Assembly (NCBI GenBank): GCA_052103955.1
Contig: JBQELO010000002.1
Coordinates: 313,091 to 377,090, forward strand
Origin: Paenalcaligenes sp052103955
GTDB taxonomy: Bacteria > Pseudomonadota > Gammaproteobacteria > Burkholderiales > Burkholderiaceae_B
Direction of reading: 5' to 3'
Length of the DNA: 64,000 bases
Below the pieces are notes generated by a model. It was not told where the DNA came from, did not search any database, and saw nothing but the letters and a program-made list of their open reading frames with translations. A program made the position numbers and the translations under genes. How positions within the stretch are numbered: position 1 is the stretch's first letter; each line of letters starts with the position of its first letter. Positions 1-8,475 of this stretch are shown piece after piece.

Positions 1-822
1 AACTGGCGTGGTGCTAGGCACCGACAGGCGCCACAGATGACCTGCGTCTTGACGTTGGAACCACTGGTGCTGTTGCTCTCGAATGTGTGCCCACAATTGT
101 GCGGCGTCTGCTTCGGGCAATTCGTCGCCACCAATACGGTTTTTACCCGCGATTAGCGCTTCCGGTGCACCGCTTAAACGGATGTACGCTTGATCGTTAA
201 ACCATGCTGTCGCAGAAATCGCTACAGGCTGACCACCCAAGGTGTTGAAAAAATCCAAAGCCTTGTCTTGTGGCAGGTTCAATCGCAGCGTTAGGGTGCG
301 CTCGGGTATAGGCAAGACTTTGATAGACAGCTCGTCAATCACGCCTAAGCTACCGAAGCTTCCCGCAATCACGCGCGACACATCGTAGCCCGCCACGTTT
401 TTCATCACTTGGCCGCCAAAATTTAAATGCTGGCCTAAGCCATCCACAATTTTTACGCCCAACACAAAGTCTTTCAAACCACCCGCATTCGCACGGCGTG
501 GGCCCGATAACCCTGCTGCAATACAACCAGCAATCGTGGCTTCTGGCCCGAAATGAGGCGGCTCAAACGCCAAGCACTGGTTACGTTCGGCCAGCATGGC
601 TTCAACCTCGCGTAAGCGTGTGCCGCCTTTTACTACCATCACTAACTCAGACGGTTCGTAGTCCACGACGCCTTGGTTTGCGCGCAGATCTAGTACCTGC
701 CCCTGAGCCTGCGGGCCATAAAAATTTTTGCTACCTGAACCACACAACTGCAACGGTGTGTGGTTAGCTGTGGCCTGTGCAAGTTGCTCCTGCCAGTCCT
801 TAATAAGATGCGTTGTCGTCAT
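1..822 (-). CDS. glcE: Glycolate oxidase FAD-binding subunit GlcE, C-terminus cut by window edge
   Basis: The reverse strand is open from an ATG at 822 to the window edge, giving the first 274 codons of a protein usually near 350 residues. The N-terminus carries a PCMH-type FAD-binding fold: VVKGGTRLREVE near residue 75, then GPRRANAGGLKDFVLGVKIV, NFGGQVMKNVAGYDVSRV and GSFGSLGVIDELSIKVLP, all typical of GlcE. GlcE works with GlcD and the iron-sulfur subunit GlcF to oxidise glycolate to glyoxylate, passing electrons to the respiratory chain. It lies 26 bp downstream of glcD, so the two are probably co-transcribed, with glcF expected beyond the left edge. A GGAG about 12 bases upstream supports the start. 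The family call is secure. Confidence 0.93.
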   Translation of the reverse strand, partial: MTTTHLIKDWQEQLAQATANHTPLQLCGSGSKNFYGPQAQGQVLDLRANQGVVDYEPSELVMVVKGGTRLREVEAMLAERNQCLAFEPPHFGPEATIAGCIAAGLSGPRRANAGGLKDFVLGVKIVDGLGQHLNFGGQVMKNVAGYDVSRVIAGSFGSLGVIDELSIKVLPIPERTLTLRLNLPQDKALDFFNTLGGQPVAISATAWFNDQAYIRLSGAPEALIAGKNRIGGDELPEADAAQLWAHIREQQHQWFQRQDAGHLWRLSVPSTTPV

Positions 823-848
823 AATTACGTATCACTCCGGATGGCAAG

Positions 849-2354
849 TTAGAAGCGTGGAATATCGGGGAAAGGCACTTCACCGTGATGCACGTGCATG
901 AAACCCATTTCAGCACAGCGGTTCAAGGTAGGAATATGCTTACCCGGATTCAACAAGCCATCGGGATCAAAAGCCGCTTTTACATCAAAGAAACGCGTGC
1001 GCTCTTGATCACTAAATTGCACACACATTTGGTCAATTTTTTCTACGCCCACGCCGTGCTCACCGGTGATAGAACCACCTAGTTTCACGGAAAGCTCCAG
1101 AATGTCACCACCAAATGCCATGGCGCGATCTTTTTCTTCGGCAATGCTGCCATCAAACAAAATCAGCGGGTGCAAGTTGCCGTCGCCCGCGTGAAACACG
1201 TTTAAGCAACGCAGGTTATGTTTAACCTCTAGGTCTTTCATGGTGACCAGCATTTCTGACAAACGTTTGCGTGGGATGGTGCCATCCATACAAATGTAGT
1301 CAGGCGAGATACGACCCGCTGCTGGGAACGCTGCCTTACGACCAGCCCAGAATAGGGCGCGCTCTTCTTCAGACTGCGACACACGAATCTCAGTCGCTCC
1401 GCTTTCGGTTAATACCGCTTTCATGCGGGCCACTTCAGCCGCCACTTCTTCAGGTGTTCCGTCGGACTCGCACAGCAAAATTGCGGCGGCATCCAAGGGG
1501 TAACCGGCTTTCACAAAAGCCTCTACCGCGACCGTTGCAGGCTGATCCATCATTTCCAAACCAGCAGGAATAATCCCGGCAGCAATCACGTTGGCTACCG
1601 CATCACAGGCTTTAGAAACATCATCAAAACTGGCCAAAATACACTGCGCCAATTGCGGTGTGGGGGTCAGCTTGACGGTCACTTCAGTGACCACAGCCAG
1701 CATCCCTTCAGACCCTGTCATCAACGACAGCAGGTCAAAGCCCGGTACATCCAACGCATGGCTACCAATTTCTAAAATATCGCCATCAATGGTCACTACG
1801 CGCAACTTCAACAAGTTGTGGATCGTTAAGCCGTATTTCAAGCAGTGCACACCACCCGCGTTTTCGGCCACATTACCGCCGATACTACAGGCAATTTGCG
1901 ACGATGGATCGGGCGCGTAATACAGGCCGTATTGCGCCGCATCTTGCGAAATTTTCAGGTTACGTACCCCAGGTTGCACAATGGCTGTGCGTGCATAAGG
2001 GTCGATTTTCAGGATTTTGTTCAGCTTCGCCAAGGACAGCAGCACCCCTTGCGGGTGTGGCATGGCACCGCCCGACAAACCGGTACCGGCACCACGCGCA
2101 ACAATAGGCACCCCCATATCCGCACAGACTTTAATCGCCCGCACGACTTCTTCCTCGTTGGCGGGCATGACCACCAACAAAGGCATGTTACGAATCAGCG
2201 TAAAACCGTCGCACTCGTAAGGCTTCAGTTGTTCTGGGGTGTGCAAAACGGCGTCAACAGCCGTCGCTTTTTGCAATGCGGCAATCAGTGCATCCCTGTC
2301 CACAGGGTCAAACTGATATTCCGCATAAAGAGTGTGTTCATGAAGGTCAGACAT
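849..2354 (-). CDS. glcD: Glycolate oxidase FAD-linked subunit GlcD
   Basis: This 501-residue protein is the normal length for GlcD. An FAD-binding PCMH domain occupies roughly residues 50-230: VARGAGTGLSGGAMP is the pyrophosphate loop, followed by CSIGGNVAENAGGVHCLKYG. An FAD-linked oxidase C-terminal domain follows, with the conserved stretches HAGDGNLHPLILFD and GSITGEHGVGVEK. It is the catalytic flavoprotein of glycolate oxidase and oxidises glycolate (possibly also D-lactate) to the keto acid. It is first in the visible glcD-glcE order used by Bordetella relatives. D-2-hydroxyglutarate or D-lactate dehydrogenases are related, but the adjacent glcE supports glycolate. Confidence 0.94.
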   Translation of the reverse strand: MSDLHEHTLYAEYQFDPVDRDALIAALQKATAVDAVLHTPEQLKPYECDGFTLIRNMPLLVVMPANEEEVVRAIKVCADMGVPIVARGAGTGLSGGAMPHPQGVLLSLAKLNKILKIDPYARTAIVQPGVRNLKISQDAAQYGLYYAPDPSSQIACSIGGNVAENAGGVHCLKYGLTIHNLLKLRVVTIDGDILEIGSHALDVPGFDLLSLMTGSEGMLAVVTEVTVKLTPTPQLAQCILASFDDVSKACDAVANVIAAGIIPAGLEMMDQPATVAVEAFVKAGYPLDAAAILLCESDGTPEEVAAEVARMKAVLTESGATEIRVSQSEEERALFWAGRKAAFPAAGRISPDYICMDGTIPRKRLSEMLVTMKDLEVKHNLRCLNVFHAGDGNLHPLILFDGSIAEEKDRAMAFGGDILELSVKLGGSITGEHGVGVEKIDQMCVQFSDQERTRFFDVKAAFDPDGLLNPGKHIPTLNRCAEMGFMHVHHGEVPFPDIPRF

Positions 2355-2557
2355 AAGGCCCCTGTCAGCAATCCATGTACAAATGGATCAGATGTGCGGC
2401 CTCTAGGCACGTCAGCGCAATCGCCATCACCGTGTAGATGCCGCACATTTGGTAAAGTGGTAAGACCATTTAATGGTAGCCCATCTATAACAAGGCGCAT
2501 AGCGGCATAAACCCTAAGAGCACATACCTTCAGTACAAACTGTCTGTCTATTTTTGG

Positions 2558-4132
2558 TTAGTCGCGGCTGTCTGCTTGCCTAAATTGCTGTACCCAATAG
2601 GTAGTAGATGCATCGTGGTGGGTAGCTTCTGTAGTAGGGCGTTGCAGTTCACCCAAGATGCCAGCGGCCAATTGTTTGCCGTATTCCACACCCCATTGGT
2701 CAAAGGGGTTAATGCCCCAAATCAGACCTTGTACAAACACCTTGTGTTCGTAGGCTGCTAACAACGCACCTAAGCTGTACGGGGTTAAGTGTGGCAACAC
2801 AATCAATGTGTTAGGACGGCCACCTTTGTGTACACGGTGTTTAGCCAACCAAGACGCTTCCTCGGCTTCCATGCCGCTAGACAAGCATTCTTGCAAGGCT
2901 TGTGCATAACTTTTGCCACGCAGCATAGCCTCGCGTTGCGCTAAGCAGTGCGCCAATAAGGTTTGATGGTGTGTAGGCCAACTGTGATCGGCATGCTGGC
3001 ACACAATAAAGTCCACAGGCGCACCATCGCTACCTTGGTGTAACCACTGGAAGAACGTGTGCTGCGCATCGGTACCCGGCATCCCCCACACAGCAGGGCC
3101 GGTAGGCACCGTCACCAATTCGCCATTTAAGTCTACGGATTTGCCCAGCGACTCCATTTCCAGCTGCTGTATGTAAGACACCAAATGCCCTAAACGGAAA
3201 TCATAAGGGGCAACGTTTAATGAACCGTAGCCCAACACACTACGATTCACTACGCCCGCTAACGCCATTTGCACGGGGATATTCTGCTCAATGGGAGCCT
3301 CGGCAAAGTGCTTGTCCATCGCGGCAGCACCTGCCAACATACCGGCCACTACGTCGCTACTGACCGCCATTGCGGTAGTCAGATTCACCGCAGACCATAG
3401 TGAAAAACGGCCGCCCACCCAATCCCAAAAACTAAAAGTATTGTGTTCAGGAATACCCCATTCTTGGGCGCGATCTGGACGTGCCGTAATCGCCACCACA
3501 TTGCTGTAGGGGTCGGGCACATCAGCCGCTTTTAACCACTCTAAGGCACGCGATGCGTTTTCCAGTGTTTCTACCGTGGTGAAAGACTTACTCGCCACCA
3601 CGATTAAGGTGTCCATGGGATTTAAGTCAGACAGCGCACCAGCAATCGCGTGACCATCAATATTGGCCACAAATCGCACCGTACGCCACTGCTTACAGTA
3701 CCCAAACGCGCTCACACTTAACCGTACACCCCAGTCACTGCCACCAATACCAATATGCACAATATTGCGCCAGCGGCGTGCGGTATCTGCCGTACGGATA
3801 AAGGCGTTTAAGCGTTCGCGTTCAGTAGTGATTTCGTCCTTGGGAGCAGCCGGTGCGCGCAGTGCAGTGTGCCAGGCAGCACGCCCTTCTGTCACATTAC
3901 TGATACCTCCGCTCAGTAACATATCCCGTTGCTGTTCAAACTGCCTATCCGCCAATAACGCTTTGGCAGCGGTTTCTAACTCTGGTGAATACACCTGACC
4001 ACTAAAATCAGCATGCAAGCCCGCAGCCCGTATACAGCGTACGGAGTCCAGCTGCACAGAGGCTTGTACAGCCGCGTCTGCAAAGTGTTGCCAAGAGTCT
4101 AGTTGCGTGAGAGGAGGAACAGGATAGCGCAC
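2558..4132 (-). CDS. pgi: Glucose-6-phosphate isomerase
   Basis: This 524-residue cytoplasmic enzyme interconverts glucose-6-phosphate and fructose-6-phosphate. The PGI signatures are present: HIGIGGSDWGVRL near residue 145, VVASKSFTTVETL in the first sugar-isomerase domain, FSFWDWVGGRFSLWSAV, the catalytic-helix region ESLGKSVDLNGE, and GINPFDQWGVEYGKQLA near the C-terminus. The start used is GTG at 4132, because no in-frame ATG precedes the conserved region and an AAGAAG lies about nine bases upstream. The gene stands alone and is divergent from the dehydrogenase at 4331. In organisms lacking phosphofructokinase it would act mainly in gluconeogenesis; that is inference, since no pfk is visible here. 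Confidence 0.95.
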   Translation of the reverse strand: MRYPVPPLTQLDSWQHFADAAVQASVQLDSVRCIRAAGLHADFSGQVYSPELETAAKALLADRQFEQQRDMLLSGGISNVTEGRAAWHTALRAPAAPKDEITTERERLNAFIRTADTARRWRNIVHIGIGGSDWGVRLSVSAFGYCKQWRTVRFVANIDGHAIAGALSDLNPMDTLIVVASKSFTTVETLENASRALEWLKAADVPDPYSNVVAITARPDRAQEWGIPEHNTFSFWDWVGGRFSLWSAVNLTTAMAVSSDVVAGMLAGAAAMDKHFAEAPIEQNIPVQMALAGVVNRSVLGYGSLNVAPYDFRLGHLVSYIQQLEMESLGKSVDLNGELVTVPTGPAVWGMPGTDAQHTFFQWLHQGSDGAPVDFIVCQHADHSWPTHHQTLLAHCLAQREAMLRGKSYAQALQECLSSGMEAEEASWLAKHRVHKGGRPNTLIVLPHLTPYSLGALLAAYEHKVFVQGLIWGINPFDQWGVEYGKQLAAGILGELQRPTTEATHHDASTTYWVQQFRQADSRD

Positions 4133-4330
4133 GTTGGGGTTCTTCTTAAAGGATCACTCAAACCATCAGGGTCGCAACATCCAGACCCAATTTTTGATTA
4201 TACCCTCAAGCTTTGACCAAGACTGCTGTACACCTAGTGAACAGGCTGTTCAGCGCACAACCTTTAGCGATTTCAAGCGCTATACTGGCGTTCATTTCTA
4301 ACAATACTAAAGCCTCTACAGAGACAAACT

Positions 4331-5407
4331 ATGCGCATTCATAAAATTGCCGTGATCGCCGGAGACGGTATAGGTAAAGAAGTTATGCCCGAAGGGCTGC
4401 GAGTGGTACAAGCCGCCGCACAGCAACATGGCATTCAACTGGAATTTGAGCACCTAGACTGGTCTAGCGCCGAATACTACCAAGAACATGGCACGATGCT
4501 GCCCGATAATTGGTTTGAACACTTAGCCCCCTTTGATGCCATTTACTTTGGCGCCGTAGGCTGGCCCGATGTGATCCCAGACCACGTTTCGCTATGGGGC
4601 TCCTTGCTGCAATTCCGTAGAGGCTTTGACCAATACATTAACTTGCGCCCTGTGCGCTTGATGCCCGGCGTACCCTGCCCACTGGCGAACAAACAACCTG
4701 GCGACATTGATTTCTTGGTCGTGCGCGAAAACACCGAAGGTGAATACACCAATTTGGGTGGCCGTATTTTTGAAGGTACCGACCGCGAAGTCGTGATTCA
4801 AGAATCCGTATTCACACGCACCGGTGTAGACCGCGTGCTGGACTACGCGTTCAAAGTCGCAAGCAGCCGCCCCGCTAAACACTTAAGTGCCGCCACGAAA
4901 TCCAACGGCTTAGCCATTAGCATGCCGTACTGGGACGAACGCGTCGCTGCTCGTGCCGCCGACTACCCTGATGTACGTTGGGACAAACACCACATCGACA
5001 TTATGGCCGCCCGCTTTGTGTTGAAGCCTGAACAATTTGACGTGGTGGTAGCCTCTAACTTGTTTGGCGACATTTTGTCTGACTTAGGCCCAGCATGTAC
5101 CGGGACTATTGGTTTGGCACCGTCTGCCAACTTGAACCCCGAGCGTAAATTCCCCTCGTTGTTCGAACCTGTACACGGTTCCGCGCCCGATATTTATGGC
5201 AAAAACATTGCCAACCCCATCGGCATGATTTGGTCTGGTGCAATGATGTTGGACTTCTTGGGCAATAGCCAAGGCGACTATCGCGCCGCACACGATGCCA
5301 TTTTGTCGGCGATTGAACACACTTTAGAAAACGGTCCGCGCACGCCAGATCTGGGCGGCTCAGCGAGCACCACGGAAGTAGGCGAAGCCATCTGCCAACA
5401 GCTGTAA
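4331..5407 (+). CDS. dmlA: D-malate / tartrate dehydrogenase (decarboxylating)
   Basis: This 358-residue member of the isocitrate/isopropylmalate dehydrogenase superfamily reads, by recall, very close to E. coli DmlA (YeaU) and tartrate dehydrogenase TtuC. Visible hallmarks are AVIAGDGIGKEVMPEG at the N-terminus, FGAVGWPDVIPDHVSLWG, the substrate arginine region FDQYINLRPVRL, VVRENTEGEYTNLGGR, and the NAD and metal segment ASNLFGDILSDLGPACTG followed by FEPVHGSAPDIYGKNIANP. It should convert D-malate to pyruvate and CO2 with NAD+ and Mn2+, and may also use tartrate or isopropylmalate. It precedes ttrS by 78 bp with no clear terminator between, so partial co-transcription with ttrSR is possible. 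Confidence 0.9.
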   Translation: MRIHKIAVIAGDGIGKEVMPEGLRVVQAAAQQHGIQLEFEHLDWSSAEYYQEHGTMLPDNWFEHLAPFDAIYFGAVGWPDVIPDHVSLWGSLLQFRRGFDQYINLRPVRLMPGVPCPLANKQPGDIDFLVVRENTEGEYTNLGGRIFEGTDREVVIQESVFTRTGVDRVLDYAFKVASSRPAKHLSAATKSNGLAISMPYWDERVAARAADYPDVRWDKHHIDIMAARFVLKPEQFDVVVASNLFGDILSDLGPACTGTIGLAPSANLNPERKFPSLFEPVHGSAPDIYGKNIANPIGMIWSGAMMLDFLGNSQGDYRAAHDAILSAIEHTLENGPRTPDLGGSASTTEVGEAICQQL

Positions 5408-5485
5408 TTGGGGTTAGTCGTAAGTTTTGCAGGGTGCCACGATGCGCTAACATAGAAAGTCTATGCGCTCTGGCTTCCCTGTCTT

Positions 5486-7261
5486 ATGACCGTTTTTCTG
5501 TCCCGCTGTGTGGGCTTGTGTCTGACCCTAGGCTTATTACTAGGCTATGTGTCAGATAGCCTTGCCGTGCCGCTGCAAGAGGTACGCATAGGTGTCTTAG
5601 CCTATCGCGACCAAGACGCCACTGACGCCACGTGGCAATCCACCATTGATCACCTCAACAAAGCACTGCCCGAATACCATTTCGTCTTAAAGCAGGGCGA
5701 TCATCAAACACTACAACATGCCATTGAAAATGGTGACGTAGATTTTATTCTGACCAACCCTGGTCATTATGTGTCGTTGGAAACCCTATTGGGAGCCAGC
5801 CGTATTGCCACCTTGGAACAATACGGACGCCCCTCGGCCGAAAACACACTGGGCACTACGGTGATTGCCCGCGCAGATCGTAGCGACCTCAGCACCTTAT
5901 CAGACCTAAAAAAGAAAAAGTTCGCCACCACCTCACCCGAGGGCTTCACCAGTTACCAAGTAATATGGCGTGAGCTGGAAGCACTAGGCCTAAAACCTGA
6001 GTCCGACTTACAGCTTTTATACACCGGCTTACCCATGGACAACGTGTGGCAAGCAGTAGAAAACGGCAAAGCCGATGCGGGTGCCATACGGGGTTGTTTG
6101 CTGGAAACGCTGCCCAACTGGCAAGAACGCTTCAAAGTCATTTCCCCCCAACCCACCACTACGCTGGGCTGTGCGGTATCGTCGCGGTTATACCCCAACT
6201 GGCCATTGGCCTCGCTGCGCTACACCAACCCCGGCTTAGCGCGTGCAGTCGCCGTTGCCCTGCTGCAAATGCCCCCCGACAAACAGGGTGTATCGTGGGC
6301 CGTCCCTGCCGATTACCAATCGGTGCACGAGCTCTTTAAAGAGTTAAAAATCGGGCCTTACCAATACCTGCGCGAGCCCACCTTGCAGCATTTGGCCGAA
6401 CGCTATTGGCCCATACTGGCCATTGCACTGCTGATTTTAGTAGGGTGGGTGATCTACACCGTGCGCGTGGAATACCTAATTCAAAAACGCACGCTGCTAC
6501 TGCAAAACGCGCTTAAAGAAGGCGAAGCCATGCGTGAACGTATGCAGGCCAGCCAAGAACAAGCCGACCACTTATCCCGCCTGTCTATTTTGGGCGAGCT
6601 GTCGGCCAATCTGGCGCACGAACTCAATCAGCCTTTAGCCGGCATCATTAACTATGGGCAAAGTTTGTTACGCCGCCAAGCCAATGGCCGCTTAGACCCC
6701 AATGCGCTAAATCAAGCGGCCAGTGAAATTGTCACCCAAGCAGAAACGGCCGCAGGCATCTTGGGCCGTGTGCGCTCCTTTGCCCGCAAGCGCCCCCCCG
6801 TGCGCGAACACCGCCCCATCATACGGTTGGTACAGGACTCCTTAGACTTGTTCAGCAATATGCTGTCTACCCCACCCACCATTTTGCTGGATGCTCAACT
6901 TCCAGCCGAAACCTGCATACAAGCCGACCCATTACAAATACAGCAGGTCTTACTGAACCTGCTGAAAAACGGCTTGGACGCCATGCAAGATCTACCCCCA
7001 GAACAGCGCTTATTACAGGTGAAACTCACCATGCAAGACACGCTGGTTTCCATTGCTGTACGCGATTGGGGGCACGGTTTACAAAATGACACGATTCAAC
7101 ACGTGTTTGACGCGTTTTATACGACCAAAGAGAATGGGCTAGGTCTGGGCCTAGCCATATGCGTTGGTATAGCCGAAGCACATGGCGGCCAACTGACAGC
7201 CAGCACGCCCGAACAGGGATCTGGCATGATCTTTACGTTATTATTACCCGCACATGACTGA
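5486..7261 (+). CDS. ttrS: Tetrathionate sensor histidine kinase TtrS
   Basis: This 591-residue sensor begins with a signal-like hydrophobic segment (residues 6-27). A PhnD-like periplasmic binding domain (about 30-285) follows and should bind tetrathionate. A single membrane helix is at about 308-326, then a short coiled coil. The HisKA domain has the phospho-acceptor His378 in SANLAHELNQPL. The HATPase_c domain shows LLNLLKNGLDAMQD (N box), VRDWGHGL (G1) and ENGLGLGLAICVGIAEAHGG (G2). It is expected to phosphorylate TtrR, whose start codon overlaps its 3' end by 8 bases. The match to Salmonella-type TtrS rests on architecture and on the reductase genes next door. Confidence 0.9.
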   Translation: MTVFLSRCVGLCLTLGLLLGYVSDSLAVPLQEVRIGVLAYRDQDATDATWQSTIDHLNKALPEYHFVLKQGDHQTLQHAIENGDVDFILTNPGHYVSLETLLGASRIATLEQYGRPSAENTLGTTVIARADRSDLSTLSDLKKKKFATTSPEGFTSYQVIWRELEALGLKPESDLQLLYTGLPMDNVWQAVENGKADAGAIRGCLLETLPNWQERFKVISPQPTTTLGCAVSSRLYPNWPLASLRYTNPGLARAVAVALLQMPPDKQGVSWAVPADYQSVHELFKELKIGPYQYLREPTLQHLAERYWPILAIALLILVGWVIYTVRVEYLIQKRTLLLQNALKEGEAMRERMQASQEQADHLSRLSILGELSANLAHELNQPLAGIINYGQSLLRRQANGRLDPNALNQAASEIVTQAETAAGILGRVRSFARKRPPVREHRPIIRLVQDSLDLFSNMLSTPPTILLDAQLPAETCIQADPLQIQQVLLNLLKNGLDAMQDLPPEQRLLQVKLTMQDTLVSIAVRDWGHGLQNDTIQHVFDAFYTTKENGLGLGLAICVGIAEAHGGQLTASTPEQGSGMIFTLLLPAHD

Positions 7262-7925
7262 TAAAGAATCCACCATCAAAGAATCCACGATTTACCTCAT
7301 CGACGACGACGACGCCTTTCGCCGTTCACTGGTATTCCTATTAGAGTCCGTAGGCTGGAATGTACGCGACTTCAACAGCGCCATCACCTTCATGGAAGAA
7401 CACGAAGACGTGCCTACTGATTTAGGCTGTTTAGTCTTGGATATACGCATGCCTGTGATGAGCGGCCTGCATTTGCAGCAACGCCTGCACAGTCGCGGTT
7501 GGTCTATTCCCATTATCTTCATCACTGGGCATGGCGACGTAGAACTCGCCGTACAAGCCATGAAAAGCGGTGCCTGTGATTTCATGGAAAAACCGTTCAG
7601 GGATCAAGCCTTGCTGGATGCGGTAGAAAATGCCGTGCGCCAAGGTGGTCACTTACGCCGTACCTCGGAGCGCCGTGCGGCCGCGCAGGAGGCGCTGTCC
7701 CACTTATCGCAACGTGAATATGAAGTGGCCCGCTTACTGGCATTAGGCCAACCCAACAAATTGGTGGCACGCAGTTTGGGCATCAGTGAAAAAACGGTGC
7801 ATGTGCACCGTCAACGTATTATGGATAAGGCATCGGTCAGCAGTGCAGCGGAACTTGCCCACTTAATGCTGCTGACCGACCCAGACTTATTAGATCAGAT
7901 TATGCCCCCGGTCACGGAAGACTAA
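7254..7925 (+). CDS. ttrR: Tetrathionate response regulator TtrR (FixJ/NarL class)
   Basis: This 223-residue two-domain regulator has an N-terminal receiver with acidic pocket IYLIDDDDAF, phosphorylation site VLDIRMPVMSG and switch lysine CDFMEKPFRD, the FixJ-type pattern. The C-terminal LuxR-type helix-turn-helix reads LSQREYEVARLLALGQPNK followed by ISEKTVHVHRQRIMDKA. It should activate the ttrBCA operon when phosphorylated by TtrS. The ttrS stop and ttrR start overlap, indicating translational coupling. Unlike the Salmonella arrangement, ttrSR here points towards the 3' end of the reductase operon, with a small secreted-protein gene in between. Confidence 0.92.
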   Translation: MTDKESTIKESTIYLIDDDDAFRRSLVFLLESVGWNVRDFNSAITFMEEHEDVPTDLGCLVLDIRMPVMSGLHLQQRLHSRGWSIPIIFITGHGDVELAVQAMKSGACDFMEKPFRDQALLDAVENAVRQGGHLRRTSERRAAAQEALSHLSQREYEVARLLALGQPNKLVARSLGISEKTVHVHRQRIMDKASVSSAAELAHLMLLTDPDLLDQIMPPVTED

Positions 7926-7948
7926 GGCGCAACGGTAAGATCCGTAGG

Positions 7949-8320
7949 TTACTTAACCATGGCCTCTACACGAGTGCGTAGTGCCGGATCTTGCTGGATG
8001 GCCAAGCTGATGCCGTTATATTCATCCAGCTCCATACCTTTGCCTTTGACCACATTGACCAGACGTTGATCAGCCTCTACAACAATAGCTTGACGCTCCT
8101 CATCGGTCTTGGCTGCAGAAAAGCGAGTCTGATAGGGCTCGGCTTCCTTCACCACGACTTTGTAAATATCCGCGTAACGCTGCAATTGGGCGTCAGAAGG
8201 CTGGACCACCGGAATGGTTGTACCCGTTGCAGCAGGTGAGCCCTGTGCCATGGCGTACGGGCTGAACAGTCCAAATGCAATCGCAGCCGCTGCCAAGAAT
8301 GCTTTCAGGGTTTGTGCCAT
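7949..8320 (-). CDS. Small secreted DUF4168-like protein
   Basis: This 123-residue protein has a good Sec signal peptide (hydrophobic residues about 7-20, then SPYAMAQG as cleavage region), so it should be periplasmic. The mature part is helical and charged. It contains the DUF4168-like pattern DAQLQRYADIYKVV followed by ELDEYNGISLAIQQDPALR near the C-terminus. A strong GAGGAGG precedes the ATG. It lies between ttrR (convergent, 23 bp) and ttrA (same strand, about 155 bp upstream, separated by a hairpin), so it is probably transcribed on its own. Function is unknown. A link to tetrathionate respiration is suggested only by position. Confidence 0.75.
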   Translation of the reverse strand: MAQTLKAFLAAAAIAFGLFSPYAMAQGSPAATGTTIPVVQPSDAQLQRYADIYKVVVKEAEPYQTRFSAAKTDEERQAIVVEADQRLVNVVKGKGMELDEYNGISLAIQQDPALRTRVEAMVK

Positions 8321-8435
8321 GTGAACCTCCTCATCAATGTCCGTGAGTAACCATCATGACAATCCTGAGTGTGCGTTACAAGTAACCTAGTGTGTAAACC
8401 TGTATCGGGATGCCATGTGAACTTACTGTCGCATA

Positions 8436-8462
8436 AAACGGGGCTGCTTTGCAACCCCGTTT
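8436..8462 (-). terminator. Hairpin downstream of ttrA
   Basis: Perfect 8-bp arms AAACGGGG and CCCCGTTT enclose an 11-base loop, 13 bases past the ttrA stop. On the minus strand the hairpin is followed by a short T run. It probably ends the ttrBCA transcript, though the weak T tract leaves room for some read-through. Confidence 0.6.
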
Positions 8463-8475
8463 ATGTCCCAAAACG

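Noticed and set aside
1845..2510. 221-codon open frame opposite glcD
   Set aside because: Overlaps the conserved FAD-binding region of glcD; composition is atypical and no ribosome site is evident.
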